Of a DNA stretch of 13,954 nucleotides, positions 6,305 to 12,464 are shown piece after piece. The notes below the pieces were generated by a model. It was not told the origin of the DNA. It saw only the letters and a list, made by a program, of their open reading frames with translations, and did no database searches. Made by a program: the position numbers and the translations under genes. Numbering within the stretch: position 1 is the stretch's first letter; every line of letters starts with the position of its first letter. Source of the stretch: an uncultured Candidatus Saccharibacteria bacterium (GTDB taxonomy: Bacteria; Patescibacteriota; Saccharimonadia; Saccharimonadales; Saccharimonadaceae). Location of the stretch: the NCBI GenBank assembly GCA_938030585.1, contig CALHIA010000010.1:1-13954 (forward strand). The letters are read 5' to 3'.

Positions 6305-6763
6305 TTAAATAGAATCGTAGGGCTCGCGGATCGGGAATGAGATTGAGGTACCGAAACCAAGACGGGATTTAATTTTGGCCCCGAGAGCGGAATACTGTTC
6401 GCTGCTATCGACGGTCATCACGACGCTGTCATCGGTAATTACTAGATGATATTTGGCTGGGGTGATATCGATGCTTTGGGCGGAAGTGGCGTTCATGGAG
6501 ATTAGAATATTCCCCTTAGTCGGATTTTTAAGGCGTGAGTTGAGGTAACCGACGATGAATTTGATGATGTCGGTATAGTTTTCAACTTGGTGACGACGAC
6601 GAATGACATCGAGGTCGAGATTTACGCCAATTTTTTCAAGTTTGATAAGATATTCACGATAAATTGGGTCGATGATGTCCGAAAGATACATGAATTTGCG
6701 ATCAAAAACACTGGTGTGAACCTTGGTGGCATCAAGAAATTTAGAGATAGATTGCCCTTGCAT
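6305..6763 (-). CDS. Unknown protein, possible degenerate GHKL (HATPase-like) domain, 152 aa
   Basis: The start is set at ATG 6763. The in-frame ATG 6769 directly abuts a perfect extended -10 (TGATATAAT, -10 at 6770-6775), so transcription should begin almost exactly at 6763, a leaderless mRNA. No membrane segment or signal peptide is present. The order of elements loosely follows a histidine-kinase ATPase domain: a helix where the N-box NLxxNA would be (here VGYLNSRLKN), then strand GNILISMN, strand YHLVITDDSVV resembling the D-box, and a closing GFGTSISFPI like the G-T-x-F-x-F-x-P end strand. The N-box Asn and glycine lid are not convincing, so ATP binding is doubtful. It has its own promoter but follows the metallopeptidase gene closely. 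Confidence 0.7.
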   Translation of the reverse strand: MQGQSISKFLDATKVHTSVFDRKFMYLSDIIDPIYREYLIKLEKIGVNLDLDVIRRRHQVENYTDIIKFIVGYLNSRLKNPTKGNILISMNATSAQSIDITPAKYHLVITDDSVVMTVDSSEQYSALGAKIKSRLGFGTSISFPIREPYDSI

Positions 6764-6769
6764 AAACAT

Positions 6770-6775
6770 ATTATA
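6770..6775 (-). promoter_or_regulatory. Extended -10 giving a leaderless mRNA for the 6305-6763 gene
   Basis: TGA-TATAAT lies immediately after the stop codon of the metallopeptidase gene and ends 6 nt before ATG 6763. Confidence 0.7.
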
Positions 6776-7345
6776 TCATAGACCTGGATTATGTTTTTTA
6801 AGCATTTCACGGTGTGCACGGTAATTTGGATCATGGCTTTCGACTTCCTGCCAAAAAGCTTTGGAGTGGTCGGGATGATTGATGTGTGCGAGTTCGTGAA
6901 TAATTAAATAATCGCGTAAAACTTCGGGTACTTGCATGAGGCCGATATTCATGGAAATGGTGAATTCATAGCCGCCGAGGAGGGATTTTTTGCGACGCGT
7001 ACAGGAGCCCCATCTGGTAGATTGGTGCTTTAAAGTGACGTGATCATAATGATAACCATAACGCTTCGCGAGATATTCGAGACGGTAGGGTAAATATTCT
7101 TTGGCTTGTTTCATAAGGAGCTTTTTCTGGGTGTCTCGAGCGCGTTGTGTGGCGGGGTCGGCTAAATTTAGACTACGTAAACGGTCTCGCATGGAATCGA
7201 GGCTTTTTTGAATTTGGCGGTCGGAGATGAAGGATGGAACCGACATCTGTAGTCGGCCAGAAGTGGAACGTGAAAAAGAAATGTTTTTGGCTAAGGCGTT
7301 GCGGCGAACAATAATTTCACCAAATTCAGAATCGGCGAGAATCAT
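6776..7345 (-). CDS. YgjP-like (DUF45/M48-related) zinc metallopeptidase
   Basis: This 189-aa cytoplasmic protein has the two signatures of the YgjP/DUF45 family: TRWGSC (residues 110-115) and HELAHINHPDHSKAFW (150-165). H150 and H154 are the HExxH zinc ligands, E151 is the catalytic Glu and H160 is the probable third ligand. Family members are annotated as metal-dependent hydrolases and are often found near restriction or repair genes; the substrate is unknown. The N-terminal half is beta-rich and basic, as in homologues. The start overlaps the end of the upstream P-loop gene by 20 bp and has no Shine-Dalgarno, so translation is probably coupled. The stop is TGA. Confidence 0.9.
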   Translation of the reverse strand: MILADSEFGEIIVRRNALAKNISFSRSTSGRLQMSVPSFISDRQIQKSLDSMRDRLRSLNLADPATQRARDTQKKLLMKQAKEYLPYRLEYLAKRYGYHYDHVTLKHQSTRWGSCTRRKKSLLGGYEFTISMNIGLMQVPEVLRDYLIIHELAHINHPDHSKAFWQEVESHDPNYRAHREMLKKHNPGL

Positions 7346-7829
7346 TTTGAAGTTGAGCTAAGACGTGAGAAAGCTGAGTTTCAAAAGTATGTTTACCAGA
7401 GAGAATAATCGGTTTTTCGATCTCGGCTGGTGCTTCCATGAGACGGATACGGCGATCGTATTCTTCCTTGGCGCGGGCAATCGAGCGAAGCTTGAGCTTC
7501 AAGCGCAGCTTGATAGTGTTAATATCGGTTTGAATCCAGACGAGGGTCGGCGCATAACCGGATAGTTTCAATAGTTTGCGTACGGAATTACGCTCGTCTT
7601 CGGTATCGAGGCCACCTTCAATCACGATATTTTGACCGGTTTTAGCAATTGCCTCGAGGACGACGTGAATTTGTTTCTCTGTGAAGTCCGCTTCTTCACG
7701 CAAGGCTCGAAGATCATAGTAAGGAGCCTTGAAACGTTGTGAGAATTTTTCACAAAATGTAGTTTTTCCACTACATGGCGCACCGAATACCAGGATAGCT
7801 CGAGGTCTTGTTTTCTTTTTACCTTCCAT
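7326..7829 (-). CDS. P-loop NTPase, small-molecule or RNA kinase-like, 167 aa
   Basis: The Walker A motif GAPCSGKT is at residues 16-23, after a basic N terminus and a hydrophobic strand (AILVF). A strand ending in IVIEGGLDTEDER (about 88-100) looks like the second acidic site of the adenylate-kinase-like/AAA_33 group, and the Arg-rich RLKLKLRSIARAKEEYDRR is a plausible lid. The size and layout fit the gluconate-kinase, polynucleotide-kinase or zeta-like kinase superfamily. The substrate cannot be told. The gene begins 9 nt after an extended -10 (TGATATAAT) without a Shine-Dalgarno and overlaps the following metallopeptidase gene by 20 bp. The stop is TGA. Confidence 0.85.
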   Translation of the reverse strand: MEGKKKTRPRAILVFGAPCSGKTTFCEKFSQRFKAPYYDLRALREEADFTEKQIHVVLEAIAKTGQNIVIEGGLDTEDERNSVRKLLKLSGYAPTLVWIQTDINTIKLRLKLKLRSIARAKEEYDRRIRLMEAPAEIEKPIILSGKHTFETQLSHVLAQLQNDSRRF

Positions 7830-7838
7830 ATTGGAGAT

Positions 7839-7844
7839 ATTATA
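7839..7844 (-). promoter_or_regulatory. Extended -10 of the kinase-metallopeptidase operon
   Basis: TGA-TATAAT ends 9 nt upstream of ATG 7829, predicting a leader of a few nt at most. No -35 match is evident. Confidence 0.65.
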
Positions 7845-7880
7845 TCATGGAAGTAATTAGGTGAACAAATAATTTAAAAA

Positions 7881-8663
7881 TTAAAGCTGTTCTAGGAGTT
7901 TTGAATTTTTGGCAAGGCGCTTTAACTCGGAATCGAAAGGGCGGTAGTAAGGTTTAGTGAGTACTGAGGAGTTGGCGAGGAGAATTTGTGACGGAAAATA
8001 AAATAACCAACAAATAAAATTAGCGGGTTGATAAAGAAAAATTGGCAGAAATTGCATGCGCGAAAAAAAGGATATTAAGACGGTGAGGTCGCAGGCGATA
8101 AAAAGTATGAAGCCAATAAAATTACAGATGGCAGCGCGGCGGAATTTAGGGGTTTTACGCTTTAGCCATTTGATGGCGAGTCCGAGATTAAGAATGAGCG
8201 AGCTACCATAAGCGAAGCCAGCGGCGTAGATTGCTGGTATTTGATAAAAGTGAACGAAAATAAATAATAAAATAATAAAAAAGGTCCAAGCAACAAAGAA
8301 TCTGGGACTAACTTTAGCGTAGCGGGAAGTGTGAAAATATTGGGCAAAACAGAACAAAATGACACCAAACGGTGAAATATTATCGATAGCAAGCACCACA
8401 TCGGCGGCGAAGGTAAAAAGAAGCGCGGCTCTCAAAAGATAGTCTTTGGGTGCGAAGAAGCTAGTGTAGATTAAACAGGTGAGAATAGTAGAGACTTTAA
8501 CGAAAGTCGCAAGGGTGAGAAGAAAATCTGGGACGAAGTGACCAAAAATCAAATTCAAAAAGCCGACGAGAAAGAAATAAGCGAACATAATCGACCAGAG
8601 TGTCAGCCAAAAATTGAGGTTAGTGAGAAGTTTGAACCAGAAATTTTGAATCTGAGTTTTCAT
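7881..8663 (-). CDS. YhhN/TMEM86-like integral membrane protein
   Basis: The 260-aa protein has about eight membrane segments (roughly 20-40, 47-68, 76-93, 98-112, 120-139, 143-163, 177-200, 207-230). The ALLFTFAADVVLAI...FGVILFCFAQ stretch, with D88 in the third segment, and IACDLTVL, with D192 in the seventh, match the two conserved Asp-containing helices of the YhhN/TMEM86 family. FYFPSQILLANS resembles its last helix. Characterised animal relatives are lysoplasmalogenases that hydrolyse a vinyl-ether lipid bond; the role in bacteria is uncertain. A short basic cytoplasmic tail follows (about 236-260). A -10 (TATACT, 8678-8683) lies 14 nt before ATG 8663, with no Shine-Dalgarno. Confidence 0.75.
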   Translation of the reverse strand: MKTQIQNFWFKLLTNLNFWLTLWSIMFAYFFLVGFLNLIFGHFVPDFLLTLATFVKVSTILTCLIYTSFFAPKDYLLRAALLFTFAADVVLAIDNISPFGVILFCFAQYFHTSRYAKVSPRFFVAWTFFIILLFIFVHFYQIPAIYAAGFAYGSSLILNLGLAIKWLKRKTPKFRRAAICNFIGFILFIACDLTVLISFFSRMQFLPIFLYQPANFICWLFYFPSQILLANSSVLTKPYYRPFDSELKRLAKNSKLLEQL

Positions 8664-8677
8664 GATTAGATAAGTTA

Positions 8678-8683
8678 AGTATA
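8678..8683 (-). promoter_or_regulatory. Probable -10 of the YhhN-like gene
   Basis: TATACT on the minus strand, 14 nt upstream of ATG 8663. The leader would be about 7 nt. There is no clear -35. Confidence 0.4.
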
Positions 8684-8712
8684 ACCGATTTGAGATAGAA
8701 ATTTAAGTATGA

Positions 8713-8739
8713 TTGAGTGTTTGAGAAATATGTTATAAT
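8713..8739 (+). promoter_or_regulatory. tRNA-Trp promoter
   Basis: -10 TATAAT (8734-8739) with TG extension (TGTTATAAT), 10 nt before the mature tRNA 5' end. A TTGAGT (8713-8718) could act as -35, but its 15-bp spacer is short. Confidence 0.6.
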
Positions 8740-8749
8740 AAAAAAGCCT

Positions 8750-8824
8750 AGGGGCGTAGTACAACGGTTAGTATAGCGGTCTCCAAAACCGTAGATCATG
8801 GTTCGATTCCGTGCGCCCCTGCCA
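8750..8824 (+). tRNA. trnW: tRNA-Trp (anticodon CCA), CCA end encoded
   Basis: The cloverleaf folds by eye. The acceptor AGGGGCG pairs with CGCCCCT. The D-stem is GTAC/GTAT. The anticodon stem GCGGT/ACCGT holds loop CTCCAAA with anticodon CCA, and the T-arm CATGG-TTCGATT-CCGTG is standard. A73-position discriminator G (8821) is followed by a genomically encoded CCA (8822-8824). The A1-U72 pair and G discriminator are bacterial tRNA-Trp identity features. Confidence 0.97.
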
Positions 8825-8827
8825 GAT

Positions 8828-8849
8828 TAGCTCGAGAGAGCTATTTTTT
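8828..8849 (+). terminator. Terminator of tRNA-Trp
   Basis: TAGCTC (8828-8833), GAGA loop, GAGCTA (8838-8843), then six T (8844-8849). Confidence 0.88.
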
Positions 8850-8869
8850 ATGGTAAAATTTTGGCACAG

Positions 8870-8900
8870 AAAAAATCTCCCATAAGGAGAGGGAGATTTT
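8870..8900 (-). terminator. Terminator of rpmG, overlapping its stop codon
   Basis: A 10-bp stem AAAATCTCCC (8872-8881) with GGGAGATTTT (8891-8900) is followed on the minus strand by a U-run. The inner arm begins inside the rpmG stop codon. Confidence 0.85.
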
Positions 8901-9108
8901 AGCGCTTCTTCTCTTTCACTTCGTTACGGCCAAGGTTTTTCTTGGTTTCAGTGAAAACGACGTGCTTGCGAAGAATTGGATCGTATTTCTTCAAGCTAAG
9001 CTTGTCTGGGGTGTTCATGGTGTTCTTCTTGGTATAGTATGCACGGATACCAGATTCCTCTGAAACGAGACCGACGAGCTTGCGTTTGGTATTACTCTTC
9101 TTTGACAT
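8899..9108 (-). CDS. rpmG: 50S ribosomal protein bL33
   Basis: The 69-aa protein matches bL33: KRKLVGLVSEESGIRAYYTKKNTMNTPDKLSLKKYDPILRKHVVFTETK. It has no cysteines, so it is the zinc-independent (C-minus) form. The last 12 or so residues (NLGRNEVKEKKR) extend beyond the usual C terminus of about 50-55 aa. ATG 9108 is chosen over longer in-frame options because the conserved MSKKSNTKRK N terminus starts there and a consensus promoter (9119-9147) lies immediately upstream. With 10 nt between the -10 and the ATG and no Shine-Dalgarno, the mRNA is almost leaderless. It is convergent with tRNA-Trp. Confidence 0.95.
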   Translation of the reverse strand: MSKKSNTKRKLVGLVSEESGIRAYYTKKNTMNTPDKLSLKKYDPILRKHVVFTETKKNLGRNEVKEKKR

Positions 9109-9118
9109 AATTGGGACT

Positions 9119-9147
9119 ATTTTACCATAAGATATGAAATCTGTAAA
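9119..9147 (-). promoter_or_regulatory. Consensus promoter of rpmG
   Basis: Minus strand -35 TTTACA (9142-9147), 17-bp spacer, extended -10 TGG-TAAAAT (9119-9124). The start codon is at 9108, so the leader is about 4 nt or absent. Confidence 0.82.
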
Positions 9148-9155
9148 TAAATGCA

Positions 9156-9401
9156 CTAAAAATCAGGATAGATTTCTTCAAAATCAATATAGGTATCAGT
9201 TTTTTGCTCGACAATTTCTTCGACGGCGTGGATATTAGCCTCATGGGGTTCAAGAGCCTTGAAGGGCATAAACTGGGCAGCCCGGGCAGTACGCGACATT
9301 GGTGGATGATTAGGGAGACGGGGCGGATGAAGATTGTAGAGGTCTTGATATGGGTCGGGTGGAGTGATTCCCGGCTTCTTAGCTTCTGATAAATTAGGCA
9401 C
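9156..9401 (-). CDS. YolD-like protein, partner of the Y-family polymerase
   Basis: The start is placed at GTG 9401, preceded by GGAGGT (9406-9411), giving 81 aa. This start overlaps the polymerase stop codon by 8 nt (GTGCCTAA), a classic coupled arrangement; a longer in-frame ATG at 9464 lies inside the polymerase gene without a ribosome site. The segment DLYNLHPPRLPNHPPMSRTARAAQFMPFKAL matches the short proteins that follow uvrX-like polymerase genes in Firmicutes (consensus around P-M-S-x-x-x-R-A-A-Q-F-x-P-F-A-A-L). The tail is acidic (EEIVEQKTDTYIDFEEIYPDF). The family's role is not firmly established; its position suggests it modulates the polymerase. Confidence 0.85.
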   Translation of the reverse strand: MPNLSEAKKPGITPPDPYQDLYNLHPPRLPNHPPMSRTARAAQFMPFKALEPHEANIHAVEEIVEQKTDTYIDFEEIYPDF

Positions 9402-10722
9402 GGTGACCTCCAATTTGCTGGTTGCGTTCGCGCATGGTAGACCCTTCGAGATAGCTAGTGCCACGCAGGATGGCGTTTTTGCCGTATTTTTGCTTGATTA
9501 ACAGGGTGGCTTGTTCGAGATTTTGATTACGTTTAGTCCGCTCGGTGGTTTTTTGGCTTTCGAAGAGGTCTAATTGAGTGGTGATTAGATCGGCGGATTT
9601 GAGGTGTCCGAGAGTGAGACCAAGTTTTTTGACTGGACGAGTGGGATCGAGAATTTGGGTGAAGATTTGTAAAAAATATTCAATAATCAGATTACTTTCA
9701 TCAGTATAGGAAAAAGATTTGGAACCGTGAGCGAAAGGCTTAATAGAGATAGAATCGGCCTTTTTATCATAAGAAAGGTGAAGCGTGAGATTATTAGTGA
9801 GCAAATGCTTTTCATGAAGTTCATGACAGAGTTTGTCGGCCATTTCGACGAGGATATTGCGGAGTTTTTCGGAATAAAGTCCAGTGGCAAGGACTTGACC
9901 AGAACTAATACTGTGGTCTTTGCGGCGATAGGATTTTATATCGGCAATCGTGGTGGGTTCAATTCCCCAGGCGTGGTCGATAATCAGTTCAGCATTGACG
10001 CCGAATTTGCAATAAAGTTTTTCAGAAGCGGTGAGGCTAAATCGGGCGAGATCGCCCATAGTATAAATACCAAAATTTTGCAGAGATTTACTAATACCAG
10101 GGCCAATCCGCCAAAAATCGGTGAGCGGCTGGTGTCGCCAGAGTAATTTACGATAGGAGGACTCATCGAGAGTCGCGATACGCACCCCGTCAAGGTCGGC
10201 AGTTTGGTGTTTGGCAAGAATATCCATGGCAATTTTGGCAAGATAGAGATTACTGCCAAGGCCAGCAGTGGCGGTGATGCCAGTATGGCCTAGAACATCT
10301 TTGATGATAGTGCGCGCGAGCTGTTCGGCATCCATTTCGTAGGCGCGGAGATAACTGGTAATATCAAGAAAGGCTTCATCGACAGAGTAAACATGGATAT
10401 CCTCGGTCGCAATATAGGCGGCGTAAATGGCAAAAATTTCGGAACTAACTTGAAGATAATCGGCCATGGCTGGTTTAGCGATAATAAAACTACCGCGAGG
10501 GACTTTTTCATAGACTTCAAAAAGTCGAGCGCGACCAGATACGCCGAGGGCTTTTAGAGCCGGCGAGACGGCGAGGCAGATGGTTTTTTCGGTGCGTGAT
10601 TCATCGGCGACCACGAGACGAGCAGTTAGCGGATCGAGCCCACGCTTCACACATTCCACGGAGGCATAAAAAGATTTAAGATCAATCGCTAGATAAGTTC
10701 GCTCAGAATGAATTTGCGTCAT
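9394..10722 (-). CDS. Y-family DNA polymerase, UvrX/UmuC type (translesion synthesis)
   Basis: This 442-aa error-prone polymerase copies damaged DNA. Palm motifs are AIDLKSFYASVE (12-23), with metal ligand D14 and steric-gate Y19, and YSVDEAFLD (112-120), with D115 and E116. A lysine in GLGSNLYLAKIAMDILAKH (154-172) and the FWRIGPGISKSLQNFGI HhH region (203-219) follow. The little-finger domain ends near 375, and QLDLF (383-387) is a beta-clamp binding motif. The C-terminal KYGKNAILRGTSYLEGSTMRERNQQIGGHRA region is characteristic of the Firmicutes UvrX/YqjW subfamily rather than DinB, and the YolD-like gene behind it agrees. TATAAT at 10730-10735 is 7 nt before the ATG, so the mRNA is probably leaderless. 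No LexA-type box is visible upstream. Confidence 0.95.
   Translation of the reverse strand: MTQIHSERTYLAIDLKSFYASVECVKRGLDPLTARLVVADESRTEKTICLAVSPALKALGVSGRARLFEVYEKVPRGSFIIAKPAMADYLQVSSEIFAIYAAYIATEDIHVYSVDEAFLDITSYLRAYEMDAEQLARTIIKDVLGHTGITATAGLGSNLYLAKIAMDILAKHQTADLDGVRIATLDESSYRKLLWRHQPLTDFWRIGPGISKSLQNFGIYTMGDLARFSLTASEKLYCKFGVNAELIIDHAWGIEPTTIADIKSYRRKDHSISSGQVLATGLYSEKLRNILVEMADKLCHELHEKHLLTNNLTLHLSYDKKADSISIKPFAHGSKSFSYTDESNLIIEYFLQIFTQILDPTRPVKKLGLTLGHLKSADLITTQLDLFESQKTTERTKRNQNLEQATLLIKQKYGKNAILRGTSYLEGSTMRERNQQIGGHRA
9406..9411 (-). promoter_or_regulatory. Shine-Dalgarno setting the GTG start of the YolD-like gene
   Basis: GGAGGT on the minus strand lies inside the last polymerase codons (ATT GGA GGT CAC), 4 nt before GTG 9401. 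Confidence 0.75.
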
Positions 10723-10729
10723 ATTATTT

Positions 10730-10735
10730 ATTATA
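10730..10735 (-). promoter_or_regulatory. -10 of the polymerase-YolD operon
   Basis: A perfect TATAAT, 7 nt before ATG 10722, so the transcript probably starts at or next to the start codon. No TG extension and no -35 are evident. Confidence 0.55.
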
Positions 10736-10747
10736 TAAAAAGGCCAG

Positions 10748-10772
10748 AAAAAAGGGCCCCATAACGGGACCC
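10748..10772 (-). terminator. Terminator of the 10814-12298 operon
   Basis: On the minus strand GGGTCCC-GTTAT-GGGGCCC (7-bp stem at 10754-10760 and 10766-10772, one G-U pair) is followed by six U (10748-10753). Confidence 0.88.
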
Positions 10773-10774
10773 AA

Positions 10775-10790
10775 TTTTGACATTTGTGGG
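10775..10790. repeat. 3' UTR arm complementary to the operon's 5' UTR
   Basis: TTTTGACATTTGTGGG here matches the reverse complement of 12330-12346 over 16 positions with a single extra base (TTTTGACA-A-TTTGTGGG). It lies between the stop at 10814 and the terminator at 10748-10772. In the mRNA the two arms can form a helix of about 16 bp with one bulge. Confidence 0.65.
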
Positions 10791-10813
10791 GTTAAAGTGC
10801 GTGTAAAATTAAG

Positions 10814-11416
10814 TTAAGTTGAAAATTCGGCTGTGGTTTCCGAGAATGGTATCGAATCCTTGAGTTTAGCTTTTCTTTCTTTTAAGAAGGCCTTGATGAA
10901 CGGAATGATATGCATTTTAAGTAATTTAAAATGCAGGCTATGTTCCGCATCCGTCCATTGATCGGCATTCTTACAAAAGAGTCGTTCGGCTATTTCATAT
11001 TCGTCCTCTGTCAGGAATTTTTGCTTTAAGGCTAATTCGAGGCCATAAAGACTAAAATATTCCCGATTGAGAGCAACTCTTTGACCACGATCAAAATCCC
11101 GCTTAAAATTAAAAAGGCGGGCGATGAGTGCGGCCTGTTGCTTGAAATCCTTATTGCCGAGCTTTTTTAATCCAGATTGGCTGAACGGCCCGAGTGTAAT
11201 CTTGGTATGAAGATTACGAATCGTGCAGCCAGTGTGACTACGGCGGCGGTTGCTAAAGCTAATCAGATCCTTATCTAGGTGATATTCTAAGTCGATAACC
11301 TCCCATTCTTTAATAGCCTCTTCATAAGTATCAGCTACGGATGAAGCGATGAGGCAGCGTTGATATTCCGCAAAATCCTCGTCAAACGACATCTTCTTAA
11401 TGCGATGGATAAACAT
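10814..11416 (-). CDS. Orphan protein of unknown function, second gene of the operon, 200 aa
   Basis: I do not recognise this protein. It is soluble and charged, has no signal peptide or membrane segment, and contains only two Cys residues outside any zinc pattern. The first half has an acidic stretch (EEAIKEWEVIDLEYHLDKD, about 32-50) and then SNRRRSHTGCTIRNLHTK, a basic patch. The second half is helical and ends in a lysine-rich segment (AFLKERKAKLKD). ATG 11416 is kept as start because AAGGAGGTGAT, a near-perfect anti-16S match, sits 7 nt upstream inside the final codons of the preceding gene; an internal ATG at 11392 has no such site. The pair is translationally coupled, so the two proteins probably work together. 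Confidence 0.75.
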   Translation of the reverse strand: MFIHRIKKMSFDEDFAEYQRCLIASSVADTYEEAIKEWEVIDLEYHLDKDLISFSNRRRSHTGCTIRNLHTKITLGPFSQSGLKKLGNKDFKQQAALIARLFNFKRDFDRGQRVALNREYFSLYGLELALKQKFLTEDEYEIAERLFCKNADQWTDAEHSLHFKLLKMHIIPFIKAFLKERKAKLKDSIPFSETTAEFST

Positions 11417-11419
11417 TAA

Positions 11420-12298
11420 TTACATCACCTCCTTCATCGGACTTTTGTAATACTGGTGAACGAAATCAGACGGTTTTTTGAACTCATAAGTCTTAGATAC
11501 TGATTCAAAGACGGGCGTTAACTCTATAAAATTGGTAATTATGTAGAGTTGCTTGTTAGAATCAGGTGTTCGAAATACTTCTTTTGGCAGCACTTGAATA
11601 ATAGAATCAAGTGGTGGCAGTTGATAGTGCTCATCTTCTCGCATAGCGCGCAAAGCTTTATTAATCATCTCGTGTACTTCACTTGATCGAATTTCGAGTG
11701 CCCGGGCAATTTGATTAATTTTCCAGGGTTCATGAATGTCGATACCAAAAAATAGATCAAGACAATTGAAAAAATCTTCTGGGAAGCGTTTTAAAACTTC
11801 CATGACGCGATTGACTTCACGGTCAGAAAATACGACAAAGTTTTCGTAAGCTTGATTACTACTGAACAAGGCATCTTTACTGCAGATTAGCTGGCTGGCT
11901 TCTGATAGATCATGATAAACCATCTGATAGAGCCTATATACCGCAAAGGTGTCTTGAGTATTAGCTGGAGTGAGGCCTTCACGAATGTAGCCCTCATCTA
12001 GTAAGACCTGCCAGAAACTGCGACGCCATTTAGCATGTTTTTTGCTAGGAGAAAGTTCATTATAGAAAACTTCCCTAGCCTGTAAAACCAAGACTTCACC
12101 AGGTATTTTGGCTTCTTCGTGCGCACGAATTACGTGGCCTAAAAGACAATTTTCGTTATTCACGGCAGTAATGCCATATTCATAGCCAGGTTGATCACGA
12201 GACTGACATTCCTCAGCCCAGTGAATGGTGTAGCAGCCAAGCTCTGGTAAAAGCTCGGTTAAGTTATTCTGATTTACTTCTTTACAAAAAGTTAACAT
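11420..12298 (-). CDS. Orphan protein with a sigma-70 region 4-like helix-turn-helix, 292 aa
   Basis: ATG 12298 is preferred because GGAGGGG lies 6 nt upstream; an earlier ATG (12313) overlaps that ribosome site. Residues about 162-221 (VNRVMEVLKRFPEDFFNCLDLFFGIDIHEPWKINQIARALEIRSSEVHEMINKALRAMRE, quoted in parts below) follow the sigma-70 region 4 pattern. LDLFFGIDIHEPWKINQIA corresponds to the LRYGLxxxEPxTLEEIG stretch, and RSSEVHEMINKALRAMRE to the recognition helix plus ALRKLR. Region 2 (core-binding and -10 recognition) is not seen; the first 150 residues are unlike any family I know. It may be a region 4-only DNA-binding regulator or an RNA-polymerase-associated factor. It is the first gene of an operon with 10814-11416 and has its own consensus promoter (12391-12419). 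Confidence 0.75.
   Translation of the reverse strand: MLTFCKEVNQNNLTELLPELGCYTIHWAEECQSRDQPGYEYGITAVNNENCLLGHVIRAHEEAKIPGEVLVLQAREVFYNELSPSKKHAKWRRSFWQVLLDEGYIREGLTPANTQDTFAVYRLYQMVYHDLSEASQLICSKDALFSSNQAYENFVVFSDREVNRVMEVLKRFPEDFFNCLDLFFGIDIHEPWKINQIARALEIRSSEVHEMINKALRAMREDEHYQLPPLDSIIQVLPKEVFRTPDSNKQLYIITNFIELTPVFESVSKTYEFKKPSDFVHQYYKSPMKEVM
11424..11434 (-). promoter_or_regulatory. Near-perfect Shine-Dalgarno of the second operon gene
   Basis: AAGGAGGTGAT matches the anti-Shine-Dalgarno for 11 nt. It is encoded in the last codons of the upstream gene (K-E-V-M), followed by TAA-TTA-ATG. Confidence 0.85.
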
Positions 12299-12304
12299 AA
12301 AAAT

Positions 12305-12311
12305 CCCCTCC
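12305..12311 (-). promoter_or_regulatory. Shine-Dalgarno deciding the start at 12298
   Basis: GGAGGGG with a 6-nt spacer to ATG 12298. The in-frame ATG at 12313 overlaps it and would have no ribosome site of its own. Confidence 0.75.
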
Positions 12312-12329
12312 ATTTTAAGTTTTCAGTTA

Positions 12330-12346
12330 CCCACAAATTGTCAAAA
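12330..12346. repeat. 5' UTR arm complementary to the operon's 3' UTR
   Basis: The reverse complement of this segment, TTTTGACAATTTGTGGG, matches 10775-10790 with one extra A. It lies in the 5' leader, 31 nt upstream of ATG 12298. Confidence 0.65.
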
Positions 12347-12390
12347 AACGATTTAATTCAGAGAAATAAAAAATGAACTAAATCTATATA

Positions 12391-12419
12391 ATTCTACCAT
12401 AAAAAGTATAAAATGTCAA
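12391..12419 (-). promoter_or_regulatory. Consensus promoter of the 10814-12298 operon
   Basis: Minus strand: perfect -35 TTGACA (12414-12419), 17-bp spacer, extended -10 TGG-TAGAAT (12391-12396). It predicts a leader of about 85 nt, the longest in the window. Confidence 0.85.
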
Positions 12420-12427
12420 AAAAGGTA

Positions 12428-12459
12428 TGGACAAATAATATGAGTTATGTTATTATAAT
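12428..12459 (+). promoter_or_regulatory. Promoter of the structured RNA
   Basis: A perfect -10 TATAAT (12454-12459) predicts a start near 12465. TGGACA (12428-12433) resembles a -35, but the 20-bp spacer is long, so only the -10 is convincing. It is divergent from the operon promoter at 12391-12419. Confidence 0.55.
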
Positions 12460-12464
12460 GCCAG

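Noticed and set aside
9109..9156. Longer rpmG frame starting upstream of 9108
   Set aside because: The extension covers the consensus rpmG promoter, and bL33 normally begins at the MSKK-like residues.
9402..9464. Longer form of the YolD-like protein starting at ATG 9464
   Set aside because: The extra residues lie within the polymerase coding region and do not resemble the family; GTG 9401 has a GGAGGT site.
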